A stretch of DNA of 64,000 nucleotides from Gracilimonas sp965227215 (GTDB lineage Bacteria; Bacteroidota; Rhodothermia; Balneolales; Balneolaceae): the NCBI GenBank assembly GCA_965227215.1, contig OZ245729.1:2666001-2730000 (forward strand). Reading direction: 5' to 3'. This document shows, in pieces, positions 16,525 through 26,739 of this stretch. A program made the position numbers and the translations under genes. Every line of letters starts with the position of its first letter. Positions within the stretch are counted from its first letter, which is position 1. The notes beneath the pieces are model-generated. The model worked only from the letters and a program-made list of their open reading frames with translations, ran no database searches and was not told where the DNA came from.

Positions 16525-18590
16525 TGAGCAAGAGCTGGAGTATCATAGCGTGTCTGATTTTAGCCGGGGTGATGCTAATTTTCCCCAATTATTCCGTTGC
16601 GCAGGAGGATACCACAGCTACCCGTGTGGAAGAACAACTCGAAAAAGCCTTTGAAGAACTAGATACAGAAGAGGTCGGAGAGGCGGGTGTGCAATTGACT
16701 CACTTTCTGGAGGATCTTGCTTCCAATCCGATAAACCTGAATAGTGCCGGACTGGATGATCTTTTGCAGGTGCCCGGCATCAACCTTAAAATTGCCAGGG
16801 CCATCATCGGTTTTAGAAACATAAAACCCTTTGAAGAGAAAGCAGAGCTTCTTGACGTCCGGGGAGTTGGGGAAGCAACGTATCAGAGAATGGCGCCGTA
16901 TGTGACTATCGGTGGGGTAGAATCACAGTTTCGGAATCTATACCTGAGGCCCGAATACTGGATGGCAAACCGGAAGGTTGAAGTGTTTTCCCGCTATCAA
17001 CAGAATTTACAAACCCGTGCAGGATTCAAGCAGCCTGATTCTGCCGGCGGATATCTTGGTAGCCCGGTTAAGTACTACCAGCGGTTTCGGATCACAAGTA
17101 ATCACCTGTCTATAAACCTGACTCAGGAAAAAGATCCCGGGGAAACCCTGCAAGGAATTACCGGATTTGATTACAACTCCGGTCATATAGCCTTAACTGA
17201 TAACGGGAAGTTGAAAGATTTTGTAGTAGGAGATTACAGCCTCAGCTTTGGTCAGGGCTTGGTATTATGGACCGGCGGTGCCTTTGGAAAGGGGCGTGAG
17301 GTGATAGGAACCATCAGCAAGAACGAACGGGGTGTAAAAGCTTATTCCTCGGCGCAAGAGACGGATTTTTTCAGAGGGTTTGCTGCCACCTACGGAGAAA
17401 CAATAGAGCTGACTGTCTTTTATTCCAATCGACCCAGAACAGCATCTGTTATAAACGAAGACACCACTCGGTTTCCGACCTCTGCCGGCTTTCACAGAAC
17501 GGAAAGTGAGCTGGAAAGAAAAAATAATATTGACCAAATAGTGATTGGTGGCAGGGCCCGACTAGAGACCCCGGTTGGGCTCGTCGGTATCAGTGGGTAC
17601 TACATTGAGTTTAGCAGTTACATAGCAAAAGGAAATTCACTCAGTAATCTTTATGATTTTGAAGGCTCAGTAAACTCAGTTTTAGGTATAGACTATCGTG
17701 GCCTAGTTGGGAGTACATTTGTTTTCGGGGAAATTGCACGAAGCCAAAATGGGGGTTTAGGGACAGTTGCAGGGTTAGAGGCTCCGGTTGCGGAGAATAC
17801 GGAACTGGCACTTTCTTATCGAAATTATCAGAAGAATTTTCAGTCATTTCTTTCAAGCGGATTTGGAGAACGGTCGTCTTCTCCGCAGAATGAAGAGGGG
17901 TTTTACGTTGGCATACGTCATCAGCTTAACCAAAAGTTATCTCTAAGCGGATATATAGATCAATATCGATTTGCAGCTCCTCGTTTTGGTACTTTCCAGG
18001 CTACCGGCGGCTTTGACATGTTGGGTTTGGCTGAGGTTGAATTCACCCCCAAACTGAATGTATATGTATTGTTTAGGAATGAACTTCAGGATGAAGAATT
18101 TGAAATAACCAATGAGCGGGGAGTACAAGAATTGCGATTAGGTAGAGAAAAGAGAGCGAGCATCCGTGCCAATTTTGAATATCAGGTTAGTTCTGCGGTT
18201 CGCTTGCGCTCACGGATAGAATTCGCGCGCAATAAACAGGCAGGAGAATCCTGGGAAAAAGGCTTTTTGATGTATCAGGATGTTCGACTACAACCGATTG
18301 ATGCACTTAGAATTGATACAAGGATATCCATATTTGATACGGAAAGTTTTTCAACAAGAGTCTATCAATTTGAAAGTGATTTGCTTTATGTACTATCAAA
18401 TACCGTTTTATATGATCAGGGTCAGCGGGCGTATGTGACTGTAAAATATAAAGCAACGGAGTTTCTGGATATTTGGCTCAAGTATGGCATTACCATATTT
18501 GAAGACATGCAGATCATCGGAAGTGGCCTGAGCGAAGTTAAGGGTAGCGTACAAAACTCTATAGGTTTGCAGGTAAGAATTCAGTTTTAA
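16524..18590 (+). CDS. Helix-hairpin-helix domain fused to an outer-membrane beta-barrel
   Basis: The protein (688 residues from ATG 16524) has a signal peptide, then two consecutive helix-hairpin-helix motifs (about residues 68-130: LNSAGLDDLLQVPGINLKIA and ELLDVRGVGEATYQRMAPYV). About 550 residues of amphipathic beta strands follow, ending in RIQF, the usual barrel-terminal aromatic. HhH motifs of this ComEA/OB type bind DNA backbone. A periplasmic DNA-binding plug on an outer-membrane barrel would fit DNA uptake, but HhH-like folds can also act in protein contacts. It is translationally coupled to the upstream barrel gene. Confidence 0.72.
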   Translation: MSKSWSIIACLILAGVMLIFPNYSVAQEDTTATRVEEQLEKAFEELDTEEVGEAGVQLTHFLEDLASNPINLNSAGLDDLLQVPGINLKIARAIIGFRNIKPFEEKAELLDVRGVGEATYQRMAPYVTIGGVESQFRNLYLRPEYWMANRKVEVFSRYQQNLQTRAGFKQPDSAGGYLGSPVKYYQRFRITSNHLSINLTQEKDPGETLQGITGFDYNSGHIALTDNGKLKDFVVGDYSLSFGQGLVLWTGGAFGKGREVIGTISKNERGVKAYSSAQETDFFRGFAATYGETIELTVFYSNRPRTASVINEDTTRFPTSAGFHRTESELERKNNIDQIVIGGRARLETPVGLVGISGYYIEFSSYIAKGNSLSNLYDFEGSVNSVLGIDYRGLVGSTFVFGEIARSQNGGLGTVAGLEAPVAENTELALSYRNYQKNFQSFLSSGFGERSSSPQNEEGFYVGIRHQLNQKLSLSGYIDQYRFAAPRFGTFQATGGFDMLGLAEVEFTPKLNVYVLFRNELQDEEFEITNERGVQELRLGREKRASIRANFEYQVSSAVRLRSRIEFARNKQAGESWEKGFLMYQDVRLQPIDALRIDTRISIFDTESFSTRVYQFESDLLYVLSNTVLYDQGQRAYVTVKYKATEFLDIWLKYGITIFEDMQIIGSGLSEVKGSVQNSIGLQVRIQF

Positions 18591-18632
18591 ATCTATTTCG
18601 TTTTAACAAACAGTGAAATTTGCAAATAATTC

Positions 18633-18663
18633 GTTGCTAGTTGATGGTTATTTTCTATTTTGG
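18633..18663 (+). promoter_or_regulatory. Possible Bacteroidota-type promoter for the SLBB gene
   Basis: A gttg element (18633-18636) is 19 bases upstream of tattttgg (18656-18663), close to the TTTG / TAnnTTTG consensus of the primary sigma factor in this phylum. The start of the SLBB gene lies about 65 bases downstream. Both elements deviate by one base, so this is tentative. Confidence 0.28.
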
Positions 18664-18727
18664 TGGTATAAATACAAGGGGTACAAAATATTCGAGAGAA
18701 ACTAGGTTAGACTAAACTTTATGTGAT

Positions 18728-21163
18728 ATGGGTATGCGAGTTATTTTTTTGATTTTGGGTGGACTATTTTTTTTTACGAATTCTGCTTACGCACAAAGTT
18801 CTGTACAAGAGGAATTATCAAGAAGAAATTTAACATTGTCTCAGGCACAGCAACTGGCCCGGCAAGCCGGAATTAATCCTAATGACCCCGATCAGATAGC
18901 CAGAGTTGCCCGGGCAAGGGGAGTTTCCGAAGAGCAAATCCAGGAGTGGCTGATTGATCTTAGGTTAAATAATAGGGGCGATAGCAGTGGCACCGGATTG
19001 GAAGACCTGAGCGGAAATGTTGCAAGTGCAGATGACATTATTCTAAGTGCAAGTACGGATCAGGATAGTGTGCCTAAAACTACTACATCTAAAGATACTT
19101 CAGGATTAGAGTATTTCGGGTACAATATTTTTTCCGATACCCCCGATCCTTTTAAGCCAAGAACGGTAGGACCTGTTGGGGATGGATATGTTGTGGGGCC
19201 GGAAGATCAGCTGAGGCTTACCGTGTGGGGCGCCACAGAATTTCAGTACGAGCTGCAGGTGGATGTGGAAGGCAGAATACTGATCCCAAATATTGGACTG
19301 GTAACTGTGGCCGGACAAAAACTTTCAAATTTACGAGAGTCTTTAAAAGTAAGACTTGGAAAGAGCTATTCAGGCTTACTCAAAAATCCTCCAACGATTT
19401 TTATTGATTTGACCGTTACCCGGTTACGACCGATACAGTTATTTGTGTTAGGAGAAGTTAAGAACCCCGGAGGTTATTCATTCACTCATAATTCTACCAT
19501 TTTTAATGTGCTTTATGGTGTTGGAGGGCCAAAAATATCCGGCTCTTTACGAGATATACGGGTTATAAGGGAAGGCAAGCAGGTAGCATCTATTGACCTT
19601 TACGAGCTTTTACTAAACGGTACGGATAACCAAAACATACCCTTATTGAATAACGACAGAATTTTTATCCCCCCTCGTGAAAATACAGTTTCCATTCAGG
19701 GGCAAATTCGAAGGCCTGCAATTTATGAAATGAAACCTGACGAGGGATTAAGTAAGCTCATCGAATTTGCGGGTGGGGTGAAGTCTGAGGTGTACGGAGA
19801 TCGTTTTCAGATTAGCAGAGTGATACCTATTGAGCAGAGAGAGGACCCAAGTTTTGCCCGACAAATAATTGATTATCCGCTAAAGCAGGTCTTATCCGGA
19901 GCAAGGGAAGTTGAGCTCTTCGATCAGGATAAAGTGCGGATGTTCAAGATATCAGAAGTGTCAGATGATTATGTTCAGATTACAGGGTTAGTAAATCAGC
20001 CCGGTATATATGAACTTTCTGAAAAAATCAGGACCGTAAGAGACCTTATTTTAGCTGCAGACAGCTTGCAGGATGATGCATTTTTAGGAAGAGCGATACT
20101 TACCCGAACCAATGATGATTCAACCACCACGGTGTTTAGTATTGAGCTTCAGGATGTGATAGAAAATAAAGATGCGGAACAGAATATTACGCTTCAAAAA
20201 AGAGATCAGCTTCAGGTATTTAGAAATACGGTTGAGCTTATTGATCAAAGATATGTGAACATATCCGGGGAAGTAAATAAACCGGGACGCTTTAAATACA
20301 GTGAGAATATGAGCCTGGAAGATTTAATTTTGAAGGCCGGCGGATTTACTGAAGCTGCTTACATTGGGGATGCCGAAATCACCCGCACAGAGAGAACGCC
20401 AAGTAAAAACATGCTTACCAGCAAGCTGACCCATGAGTTAATTTCAGATTCTGATAAGAAAGATGATTTTTATTCTGTCGAACATTTCTGGTCTATTCTT
20501 GATAACGCCAAATCGTTTGAGCTTGAGCATAGGGATCAGGTTTATATACGTCGAAATCCACGCTTCAATGAACAACAGTTTATTTCCGTAGAAGGTGAGG
20601 TCGAATTTCCGGGTACTTATACCATTCTTCAAGAAAATGAGAAGCTTTCTAAAGTAATAGAAAGAGCCGGGGGACTAACCAAAGAGGCATACGCTGCAGG
20701 AGCCAGGTTGTACAGAGGTGATAAGGAAGTGATTATAAACCTGAAGGAATTACTTAACGGAGAAAGAACACAGGAAATTTTTGTGAAGTCAGCTGATTCT
20801 ATTCACATTCCACAAGTACCAAATACCGTTTTGGTGACCGGAAATGTTGCCCTTGACGGGTTTATTAAATACAAGCCGGATGAACGATTGACGTACTACC
20901 TGGATCAGGCAGGTGGAATTCAAAAAAACAGTTACAAGTACGTTCAACTCACACAAGCTAACGGGGCTATTTACCAGGTTCGACGCAGAGGATGGTTCAA
21001 GCAAAACCCCAAAGTTGAGGATGGTGCACGGATCAACGTAATTTATGAGGCACCAGAGCCCGAATCAGAAAAACCTAGTGCGGGAGAAGTTTTGCAAAAA
21101 TCGGTTGCCACACTTACCAGCGCATTGACTATTATTATACTCGCAGAAAGAGCTTTTAATTAG
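18728..21163 (+). CDS. Wza-type polysaccharide export protein with multiple SLBB domains
   Basis: The 811-residue protein has a signal peptide (ending NSAYAQ), a helical N-terminus, a poly_export domain (about 150-235: GYVVGPEDQLRLTVWGATEF) and a run of about six SLBB domains (recurring patterns such as VLGEVKNPGGY, ITGLVNQPGIY, ISGEVNKPGRF, VEGEVEFPGTY, VTGNVALDGFI). A C-terminal hydrophobic helix follows (LTSALTIIILAE). It should form the periplasmic/outer-membrane channel for capsule or exopolysaccharide export. No glycosyltransferases or Wzc kinase lie next to it, and the following gene is a permease 13 bases downstream. Confidence 0.85.
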   Translation: MGMRVIFLILGGLFFFTNSAYAQSSVQEELSRRNLTLSQAQQLARQAGINPNDPDQIARVARARGVSEEQIQEWLIDLRLNNRGDSSGTGLEDLSGNVASADDIILSASTDQDSVPKTTTSKDTSGLEYFGYNIFSDTPDPFKPRTVGPVGDGYVVGPEDQLRLTVWGATEFQYELQVDVEGRILIPNIGLVTVAGQKLSNLRESLKVRLGKSYSGLLKNPPTIFIDLTVTRLRPIQLFVLGEVKNPGGYSFTHNSTIFNVLYGVGGPKISGSLRDIRVIREGKQVASIDLYELLLNGTDNQNIPLLNNDRIFIPPRENTVSIQGQIRRPAIYEMKPDEGLSKLIEFAGGVKSEVYGDRFQISRVIPIEQREDPSFARQIIDYPLKQVLSGAREVELFDQDKVRMFKISEVSDDYVQITGLVNQPGIYELSEKIRTVRDLILAADSLQDDAFLGRAILTRTNDDSTTTVFSIELQDVIENKDAEQNITLQKRDQLQVFRNTVELIDQRYVNISGEVNKPGRFKYSENMSLEDLILKAGGFTEAAYIGDAEITRTERTPSKNMLTSKLTHELISDSDKKDDFYSVEHFWSILDNAKSFELEHRDQVYIRRNPRFNEQQFISVEGEVEFPGTYTILQENEKLSKVIERAGGLTKEAYAAGARLYRGDKEVIINLKELLNGERTQEIFVKSADSIHIPQVPNTVLVTGNVALDGFIKYKPDERLTYYLDQAGGIQKNSYKYVQLTQANGAIYQVRRRGWFKQNPKVEDGARINVIYEAPEPESEKPSAGEVLQKSVATLTSALTIIILAERAFN

Positions 21164-21176
21164 TGAGTATTTATAT

Positions 21177-22946
21177 ATGACAATTGAAGGAATTGCGGTA
21201 TTGTGTGTAATTCTGTTTTGTTTAATCCTTTTGGTCAGCACAACAGTATCAGTTGATATCGTTTTATTTGGAGGGCTTGCGGTTCTCTTCATATCAGGTA
21301 TTATCCCAGCAGAGCAGGCACTTTCCGGGTTTTCTAATGAAGGGATGCTTACGGTTGCAGCACTTTATATTGTAGCGGCCGGGCTAAAAGAAACCGGTGC
21401 TATTCATTTCATAGTTCAAAAAGTGATGGGCAATGCTCGTACAGTTAAAACTGCCCAATTAAGGATTATGAGTCCGGTTATGGTGATGAGTGCCTTTCTG
21501 AATAATACACCTATCGTTGCCTCTTTCATTCCCGCTTTGGAGCGGTGGAGTAGAATTTCTCAAATTCCGATGTCCAAAATTTTAATACCGCTAAGTTATG
21601 CGGCCATCTTAGGCGGAACGTGCACACTTATAGGTACAAGTACTAACCTTATTCTAAACGGCTTGATGATTGAAGAGGCTTCTACCCGAGCAATCGGTAT
21701 TCTAGAACCGGCACTAATCGGGATTCCCTGCGCAATAGCCGGTTTTATCTACCTTGTCATTTTTGGAGATAAATTACTTCCGGAGCGAGGCTCCAGTATG
21801 GACACATTTCAGGATCCTCGAGAGTACACCATTGAGATGATTGTGAAAGACAGTACGGCACTCTCCGGTAAAACCATCGAAGATGCCGGTTTAAGAAATC
21901 TTCCGGGTTTATTCCTGATTGAAATTCAACGAAATGGCAGGGCAATCCCGGCTCCAGGGCCTTATGAAAAGCTGAGAGGGGAAGACCGGTTAATTTTTAC
22001 AGGTATCGTAGACTCTATCATTGATCTGCAACAAATTACGGGATTAGTACCGGCTACCAACCAGGTTTTTAAGCTGAATGCTCCAAGAAATGAGCGCCAA
22101 ATGATTGAAGCCGTAGTTTCAAGATCAAATCCTTTGATGGGAAGAACGATAAGAGACGGTAACTTCAGAGACCGATATGATGCTGTAGTTTTGGCTGTAT
22201 GCCGAAGCGGGGAGCGTATCAACGAAAAAATCGGGGATATCACACTCAAAAGTGGTGATGTGTTGCTACTGGAAGCACACCCGAATTTTGTTAAGAAATA
22301 TAGAAACGCCAACGACTTTTACCTGGTAAGTTCTATAGAAGATTCTTCTCCGGTGACTTATGAGAAAGCCTGGATTGCTGCCCTTTCTCTATTGGGGATG
22401 GTAGTGTTGGCAGCCACCGGGGTTCTCAGTATGCTTCAGGCGGCTATTTTTGCCGGCGGACTATTGCTGGTAACCAAGTGCTTTAGGTACACGACAGCAC
22501 TCGAAAGTGTAGACTGGCGAGTATTGATTGCAATAGCTTCGGCCTTAGGTTTGGGAAGTGCCCTGCAATACACCGGGGTAGCGGAACAATTGGCAACTAA
22601 TCTTCTATCCTTTGCTGAAAATGATCCTACACTCGCTCTTTTACTGACCTACCTTGCCACTTGGTTGCTGACAGAAATGATTACTAACAATGCAGCAGCC
22701 GTGCTGATCTTTCCGATTGCATTATCACTTGCACAGTCGATGGGGGTAGATTTTATGCCTTTTGCCATGGTTATGATTATTGCAGCCTCCTCTAGTTTTT
22801 CCACACCCATAGGCTATCAGACCAACCTGATGGTGTACGGTCCGGGAGGATATAAATTCACCGATTTTGCTAGAATAGGACTTCCTTTAAATTTGATCGT
22901 AGCTACAGTAGCCGTATCTTTCATTCCTTACATATGGAATTTTTAA
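21177..22946 (+). CDS. SLC13-family anion permease with two RCK_C domains (probable sulfate transporter)
   Basis: The 589-residue protein has membrane helices before and after a central soluble part holding two TrkA-C/RCK_C domains (about 213-290 and 298-375). The SLC13 signature is visible (SAFLNNTPIVASFIPALERW; GGTCTLIGTSTNLILNGL; TEMITNNAAAVLIFPIALSL). Family members import sulfate or dicarboxylates. Placement directly before cysQ, cysD and cysNC makes sulfate the best guess. Confidence 0.85.
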   Translation: MTIEGIAVLCVILFCLILLVSTTVSVDIVLFGGLAVLFISGIIPAEQALSGFSNEGMLTVAALYIVAAGLKETGAIHFIVQKVMGNARTVKTAQLRIMSPVMVMSAFLNNTPIVASFIPALERWSRISQIPMSKILIPLSYAAILGGTCTLIGTSTNLILNGLMIEEASTRAIGILEPALIGIPCAIAGFIYLVIFGDKLLPERGSSMDTFQDPREYTIEMIVKDSTALSGKTIEDAGLRNLPGLFLIEIQRNGRAIPAPGPYEKLRGEDRLIFTGIVDSIIDLQQITGLVPATNQVFKLNAPRNERQMIEAVVSRSNPLMGRTIRDGNFRDRYDAVVLAVCRSGERINEKIGDITLKSGDVLLLEAHPNFVKKYRNANDFYLVSSIEDSSPVTYEKAWIAALSLLGMVVLAATGVLSMLQAAIFAGGLLLVTKCFRYTTALESVDWRVLIAIASALGLGSALQYTGVAEQLATNLLSFAENDPTLALLLTYLATWLLTEMITNNAAAVLIFPIALSLAQSMGVDFMPFAMVMIIAASSSFSTPIGYQTNLMVYGPGGYKFTDFARIGLPLNLIVATVAVSFIPYIWNF

Positions 22947-22961
22947 AAATAATTTAGGTTG

Positions 22962-23735
22962 ATGCTAAATCGAGTCATTAAGACGGCGGAAGAGGCAGGA
23001 AAAAAAATATTAGAGTTTTACGATACGGAGGTGGAAGTCATTACAAAAGACGATGATTCACCACTCACAAAGGCTGATCTGGCCGCGCATCATATCATCG
23101 TTGATGCCCTTAAAGAGATTGATCCCGGAACTCCAATAATATCAGAAGAATCCGGAATTCCTGATTTTGAAGAGAGAAAAGAATGGAACAGGTTCTGGCT
23201 GGTGGATCCACTGGACGGAACAAAAGAGTTCATTAAGAAGAATGGAGAGTTTACCGTCAACATTGCTTTGATTGAAGATCAGAAGCCTATTCTTGGCGTT
23301 GTTTACGTACCGGCCAAAGATGTCATGTACTACGCAGAAAAAAGCATAGGGGCTTTTAAAAAAGAAGCAGACAAGGAAGCTGAAAAGCTGGAAAATGCTT
23401 CATTTGATAAACCGGGAGAAGCAAGAATAGTAGTAAGCCGCTCTCACGGTGATGACCAAACTGCTAAAAAGCTGTCCGGAATTGGAATAGAAGTCACTGA
23501 AGAGGTTCCTTCCGGAAGTTCAATCAAGTTCTGTCTGGTTGCAGAAGGGAAAGCAGATTTATATCCGCGCCTGGGACCAACCATGGAATGGGATACGGCT
23601 GCAGCTGATGCTGTTTATAGGTTTTCATCTAAAAATGGTGAAAAGTATTCGCCATTGGTGTACAACAAAGAATCCCTTAAAAATCCTTATTTTCTACTGG
23701 GATTAAATGAACATGTTGATGTCGAGAGTTTATAA
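22962..23735 (+). CDS. cysQ: 3'(2'),5'-bisphosphate nucleotidase CysQ
   Basis: The 257-residue inositol-monophosphatase-fold enzyme has the metal site ISEESG, WLVDPLDGTKEF and the C-terminal MEWDTAAADAV. CysQ hydrolyses PAP to AMP, relieving product inhibition of sulfate assimilation. ATG 22962 was used; TTG 22959 is an unnecessary extension. It lies between the permease and cysD, as expected in a sulfate-assimilation cluster. Confidence 0.92.
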   Translation: MLNRVIKTAEEAGKKILEFYDTEVEVITKDDDSPLTKADLAAHHIIVDALKEIDPGTPIISEESGIPDFEERKEWNRFWLVDPLDGTKEFIKKNGEFTVNIALIEDQKPILGVVYVPAKDVMYYAEKSIGAFKKEADKEAEKLENASFDKPGEARIVVSRSHGDDQTAKKLSGIGIEVTEEVPSGSSIKFCLVAEGKADLYPRLGPTMEWDTAAADAVYRFSSKNGEKYSPLVYNKESLKNPYFLLGLNEHVDVESL

Positions 23736-23781
23736 GGAAGCCTGACCATCAGAAAAATTTACATTATACTTTTATAGAAAA

Positions 23782-24690
23782 ATGAGTGAAAAAAGATCAC
23801 ATTCACATCTTAAAGAACTGGAAGACGAAGGAATTTATGTTATGAGAGAAGTGGCTGCTCAATTTGAGCGTCCTGTTTTGCTTTTCTCCGGTGGTAAAGA
23901 TTCTATCGTAATGTTTCATTTGGCATTGAAAGCTTTTCATCCCGGTAAGGTACCCTTCCCGTTAATGCACATCGATACGGGACATAACTTTCCCGAAACC
24001 ATTGAATTCAGAGACAAACTAGTCGAGAAATACGATCTAGAACTGATTGTGGGAAGCGTGCAGAAATCAATTGATGAAGGTCGTGTAGAAGAAGAAACAG
24101 GACCCGATGCCAGCCGAAATGCCCTTCAAACAACCACGCTGCTGGATACCTTAAAGGAACATCAGGTGGATGCTGCATTAGGCGGTGGACGTCGTGACGA
24201 GGAAAAAGCACGTGCGAAAGAACGGTTCTTCTCACACAGAGATGTTTTTGGCCAATGGGACCCAAAGAATCAGCGTCCTGAATTATGGAATCTGTTTAAC
24301 GGACGAAAAAATCCGGGTGAAAACTTCCGGGTTTTTCCTTTGAGTAACTGGACCGAAATGGATGTGTGGCAGTATATCGCCCAGGAAGGTATTGATATTC
24401 CGGAACTCTATTTCGCCCATGAACGGGAAGTATTCAACCGTCGCGGAGTATGGCTGGCCGATACGGAGTTTGTAAACCGAATGGATGAAGAAGAACTGGA
24501 GACTAAAACTGTTCGCTTCAGAACCATTGGTGACGCTACCTGTACCGGCGCTGTATTGTCGGATGCTTCCAATATGGAAGAAATTATACAGGAAGTAGCC
24601 TCTGCCCGACAAACGGAGCGTGGAAATCGCCACGATGACAAACGAAGTGAAACGGCTATGGAAGACCGAAAACGCCAGGGATATTTCTAA
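23782..24690 (+). CDS. cysD: Sulfate adenylyltransferase subunit 2 (CysD)
   Basis: The 302-residue PP-loop enzyme has SGGKDS at residues 36-41 and a typical CysD core (MHIDTGHNFPETIEFRD; GGGRRDEEKARAKER; FPLSNWTEMDVWQYI). With CysN it makes APS from ATP and sulfate, driven by GTP hydrolysis. Length and C-terminus (META-like MEDRKRQGYF end) match the family. Confidence 0.95.
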   Translation: MSEKRSHSHLKELEDEGIYVMREVAAQFERPVLLFSGGKDSIVMFHLALKAFHPGKVPFPLMHIDTGHNFPETIEFRDKLVEKYDLELIVGSVQKSIDEGRVEEETGPDASRNALQTTTLLDTLKEHQVDAALGGGRRDEEKARAKERFFSHRDVFGQWDPKNQRPELWNLFNGRKNPGENFRVFPLSNWTEMDVWQYIAQEGIDIPELYFAHEREVFNRRGVWLADTEFVNRMDEEELETKTVRFRTIGDATCTGAVLSDASNMEEIIQEVASARQTERGNRHDDKRSETAMEDRKRQGYF

Positions 24691-24744
24691 AGCTATCCAA
24701 TCACGATCCATCAATAATACTGAACAAAGAATTTTATTTCTCAA

Positions 24745-26679
24745 ATGAGCGAAAGCAACGGAAAATCGAACAACCCAAACACTGACAATAAATATCTGGA
24801 TATGGATCTGCTCCGGTTTACTACAGCCGGAAGTGTGGATGATGGAAAAAGTACGCTGATTGGTCGGCTTTTTTACGATTCCAAATCCATTTTTGAAGAC
24901 CAGATGGAAGCCATCGAAAAATCCAGTAAAAGCAGTGGAGAGGAGGATGTAAACCTTGCTTTGCTTACCGACGGATTGAAGGCAGAGCGAGAGCAGAAAA
25001 TAACAATCGATGTTGCGTACCGCTATTTTGCGACTCCTAAAAGAAAGTTCATCATTGCGGATACGCCGGGGCATACCCAGTATACCCGAAATATGGTGAC
25101 GGGTGCTTCAACAGCTGATTTGGCAATTATTCTGGTTGACGCCTCCAAAGGATTATTAACCCAATCCCGCCGGCATGCTTTTATTTCATCATTGCTGAGG
25201 ATTCCGCATTTGGTAGTGGCTGTTAATAAAATGGACTTGGTTGGGTACGATGAAAAAGTATTTAACGAAATTGTCAGTGAGTTCAGAAGCTTCGCTAAAA
25301 AACTGAACGTCAGCGACATAACTTATATCCCGATTTCTGCACTTAAAGGGGATAACGTTGTCGATAAAAGTGAGAATACCGATTGGTATAACGGCTCGAC
25401 TTTGTTGCATCACCTGGAAACGGTAAAAGTAGATGCTTCGGATAACATCGTAGATTTCCGTTTTCCGGTGCAGTATGTAATACGTCCCAATCAAAACTTC
25501 AGAGGCTTTTCAGGCAGGGTAGCTTCAGGGCATGTTCGTCCGGGAGATGAAATTACAGTGCTGCCGTCCGGCCTTTCATCTAAAGTGAAGAAGATTGTAA
25601 CACGGGATGAAGATCTGGATATAGCCTATCCGGGTGACTCTATAACCCTGACCATTGAGGACGAGATTGATACCAGCCGTGGTAACATGATTGTTCGGAA
25701 GAATAATGTACCTGCTGTCAGCAATGAGTTCGAGGCATATATTTGCTGGATGAATGAGAAGGATATGGAGCTGAATAAGCAGTATGTTCTACAGCACACC
25801 ACCCGAACAGTACAGGTTTTTATGGAGGATCTGCTCTACCGTATGAATGTAGATTCTTTGACTCGTGAAGATGCTACTAAATTAAGTTTGAATGAAATCG
25901 GGCGGGTAAAACTGAAAACCAGTCAGCCTATTTTCTACGATCCTTACCAGGTGAACCAGAAGACGGGAAGTTTTATCATTATTGATCCTGCTACTAATGT
26001 CACAATTGGAGCAGGAATGATCCGTGCCGGCTCTACGGAGTCCAGGTCCCCTAAAGACACTTCTGAAGCAGGTATTAAAGCTAAACAAGCCCGACAAAAA
26101 TCACCGAACGTGGTTTGGGAGCCATGGAATATTCCTCGTGAAGAACGGGAGAGGAGAAATGGTCATAAGGCGAGTTTACTGTGGTTCACAGGTATTTCCG
26201 GTGCGGGCAAGAGTACGATTGCCAAAGAGCTGGAAAGAAAACTGTGGGATAATGGCAAACAAACCGTGCTTCTTGATGGAGATCAGGTACGTCATGGATT
26301 GAATGGTGATCTTGGTTTCAGTCCTGCCGACCGAACCGAGAATATCCGTCGGGTGGGCGAAGTAGCCCGTTTATTCTATGAGCATGGAAATATCGTAATC
26401 TGTACGTTTGTATCTCCATACATTCAGGACAGGGAAGCGGCTAAACAACTTTTCCCGAAGGGAGACTTCAAGGAAATTCATATTACCTGTGATCCGAAGA
26501 CCGCCCAGAAACGTGATCCAAAGGGCTTGTACAAAAAGGCTCAGGAAGGCGAAATTAGTGGTCTCACCGGTTACGATGCAGACTATGAGGTTTCTGACGA
26601 CCCTGCCTTAACCATCGACACAGATTCGATGTCTGTAGAAGAGGCAGTTGATGAGATTCTAAAGCTGATCGGTGAATAA
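24745..26679 (+). CDS. cysNC: CysN-CysC fusion: sulfate adenylyltransferase GTPase and APS kinase
   Basis: The 644-residue bifunctional protein has an N-terminal EF-Tu-like GTPase (GSVDDGKST near residue 30, ADTPGHTQY, NKMD), the beta-barrel domains II and III, then a short linker. A C-terminal APS kinase begins near residue 475 with its P-loop GISGAGKST from residue 483 (also FVSPYIQDRE, DPKGLYKKA). It forms APS with CysD and phosphorylates it to PAPS. No cysH or sulfite reductase gene is in the window. Confidence 0.95.
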   Translation: MSESNGKSNNPNTDNKYLDMDLLRFTTAGSVDDGKSTLIGRLFYDSKSIFEDQMEAIEKSSKSSGEEDVNLALLTDGLKAEREQKITIDVAYRYFATPKRKFIIADTPGHTQYTRNMVTGASTADLAIILVDASKGLLTQSRRHAFISSLLRIPHLVVAVNKMDLVGYDEKVFNEIVSEFRSFAKKLNVSDITYIPISALKGDNVVDKSENTDWYNGSTLLHHLETVKVDASDNIVDFRFPVQYVIRPNQNFRGFSGRVASGHVRPGDEITVLPSGLSSKVKKIVTRDEDLDIAYPGDSITLTIEDEIDTSRGNMIVRKNNVPAVSNEFEAYICWMNEKDMELNKQYVLQHTTRTVQVFMEDLLYRMNVDSLTREDATKLSLNEIGRVKLKTSQPIFYDPYQVNQKTGSFIIIDPATNVTIGAGMIRAGSTESRSPKDTSEAGIKAKQARQKSPNVVWEPWNIPREERERRNGHKASLLWFTGISGAGKSTIAKELERKLWDNGKQTVLLDGDQVRHGLNGDLGFSPADRTENIRRVGEVARLFYEHGNIVICTFVSPYIQDREAAKQLFPKGDFKEIHITCDPKTAQKRDPKGLYKKAQEGEISGLTGYDADYEVSDDPALTIDTDSMSVEEAVDEILKLIGE

Positions 26680-26739
26680 TATTTTTATAAGGGTTTAAAA
26701 AAACTGGGAATTCCTCACTGAATTTTACAGATTAGTGGT

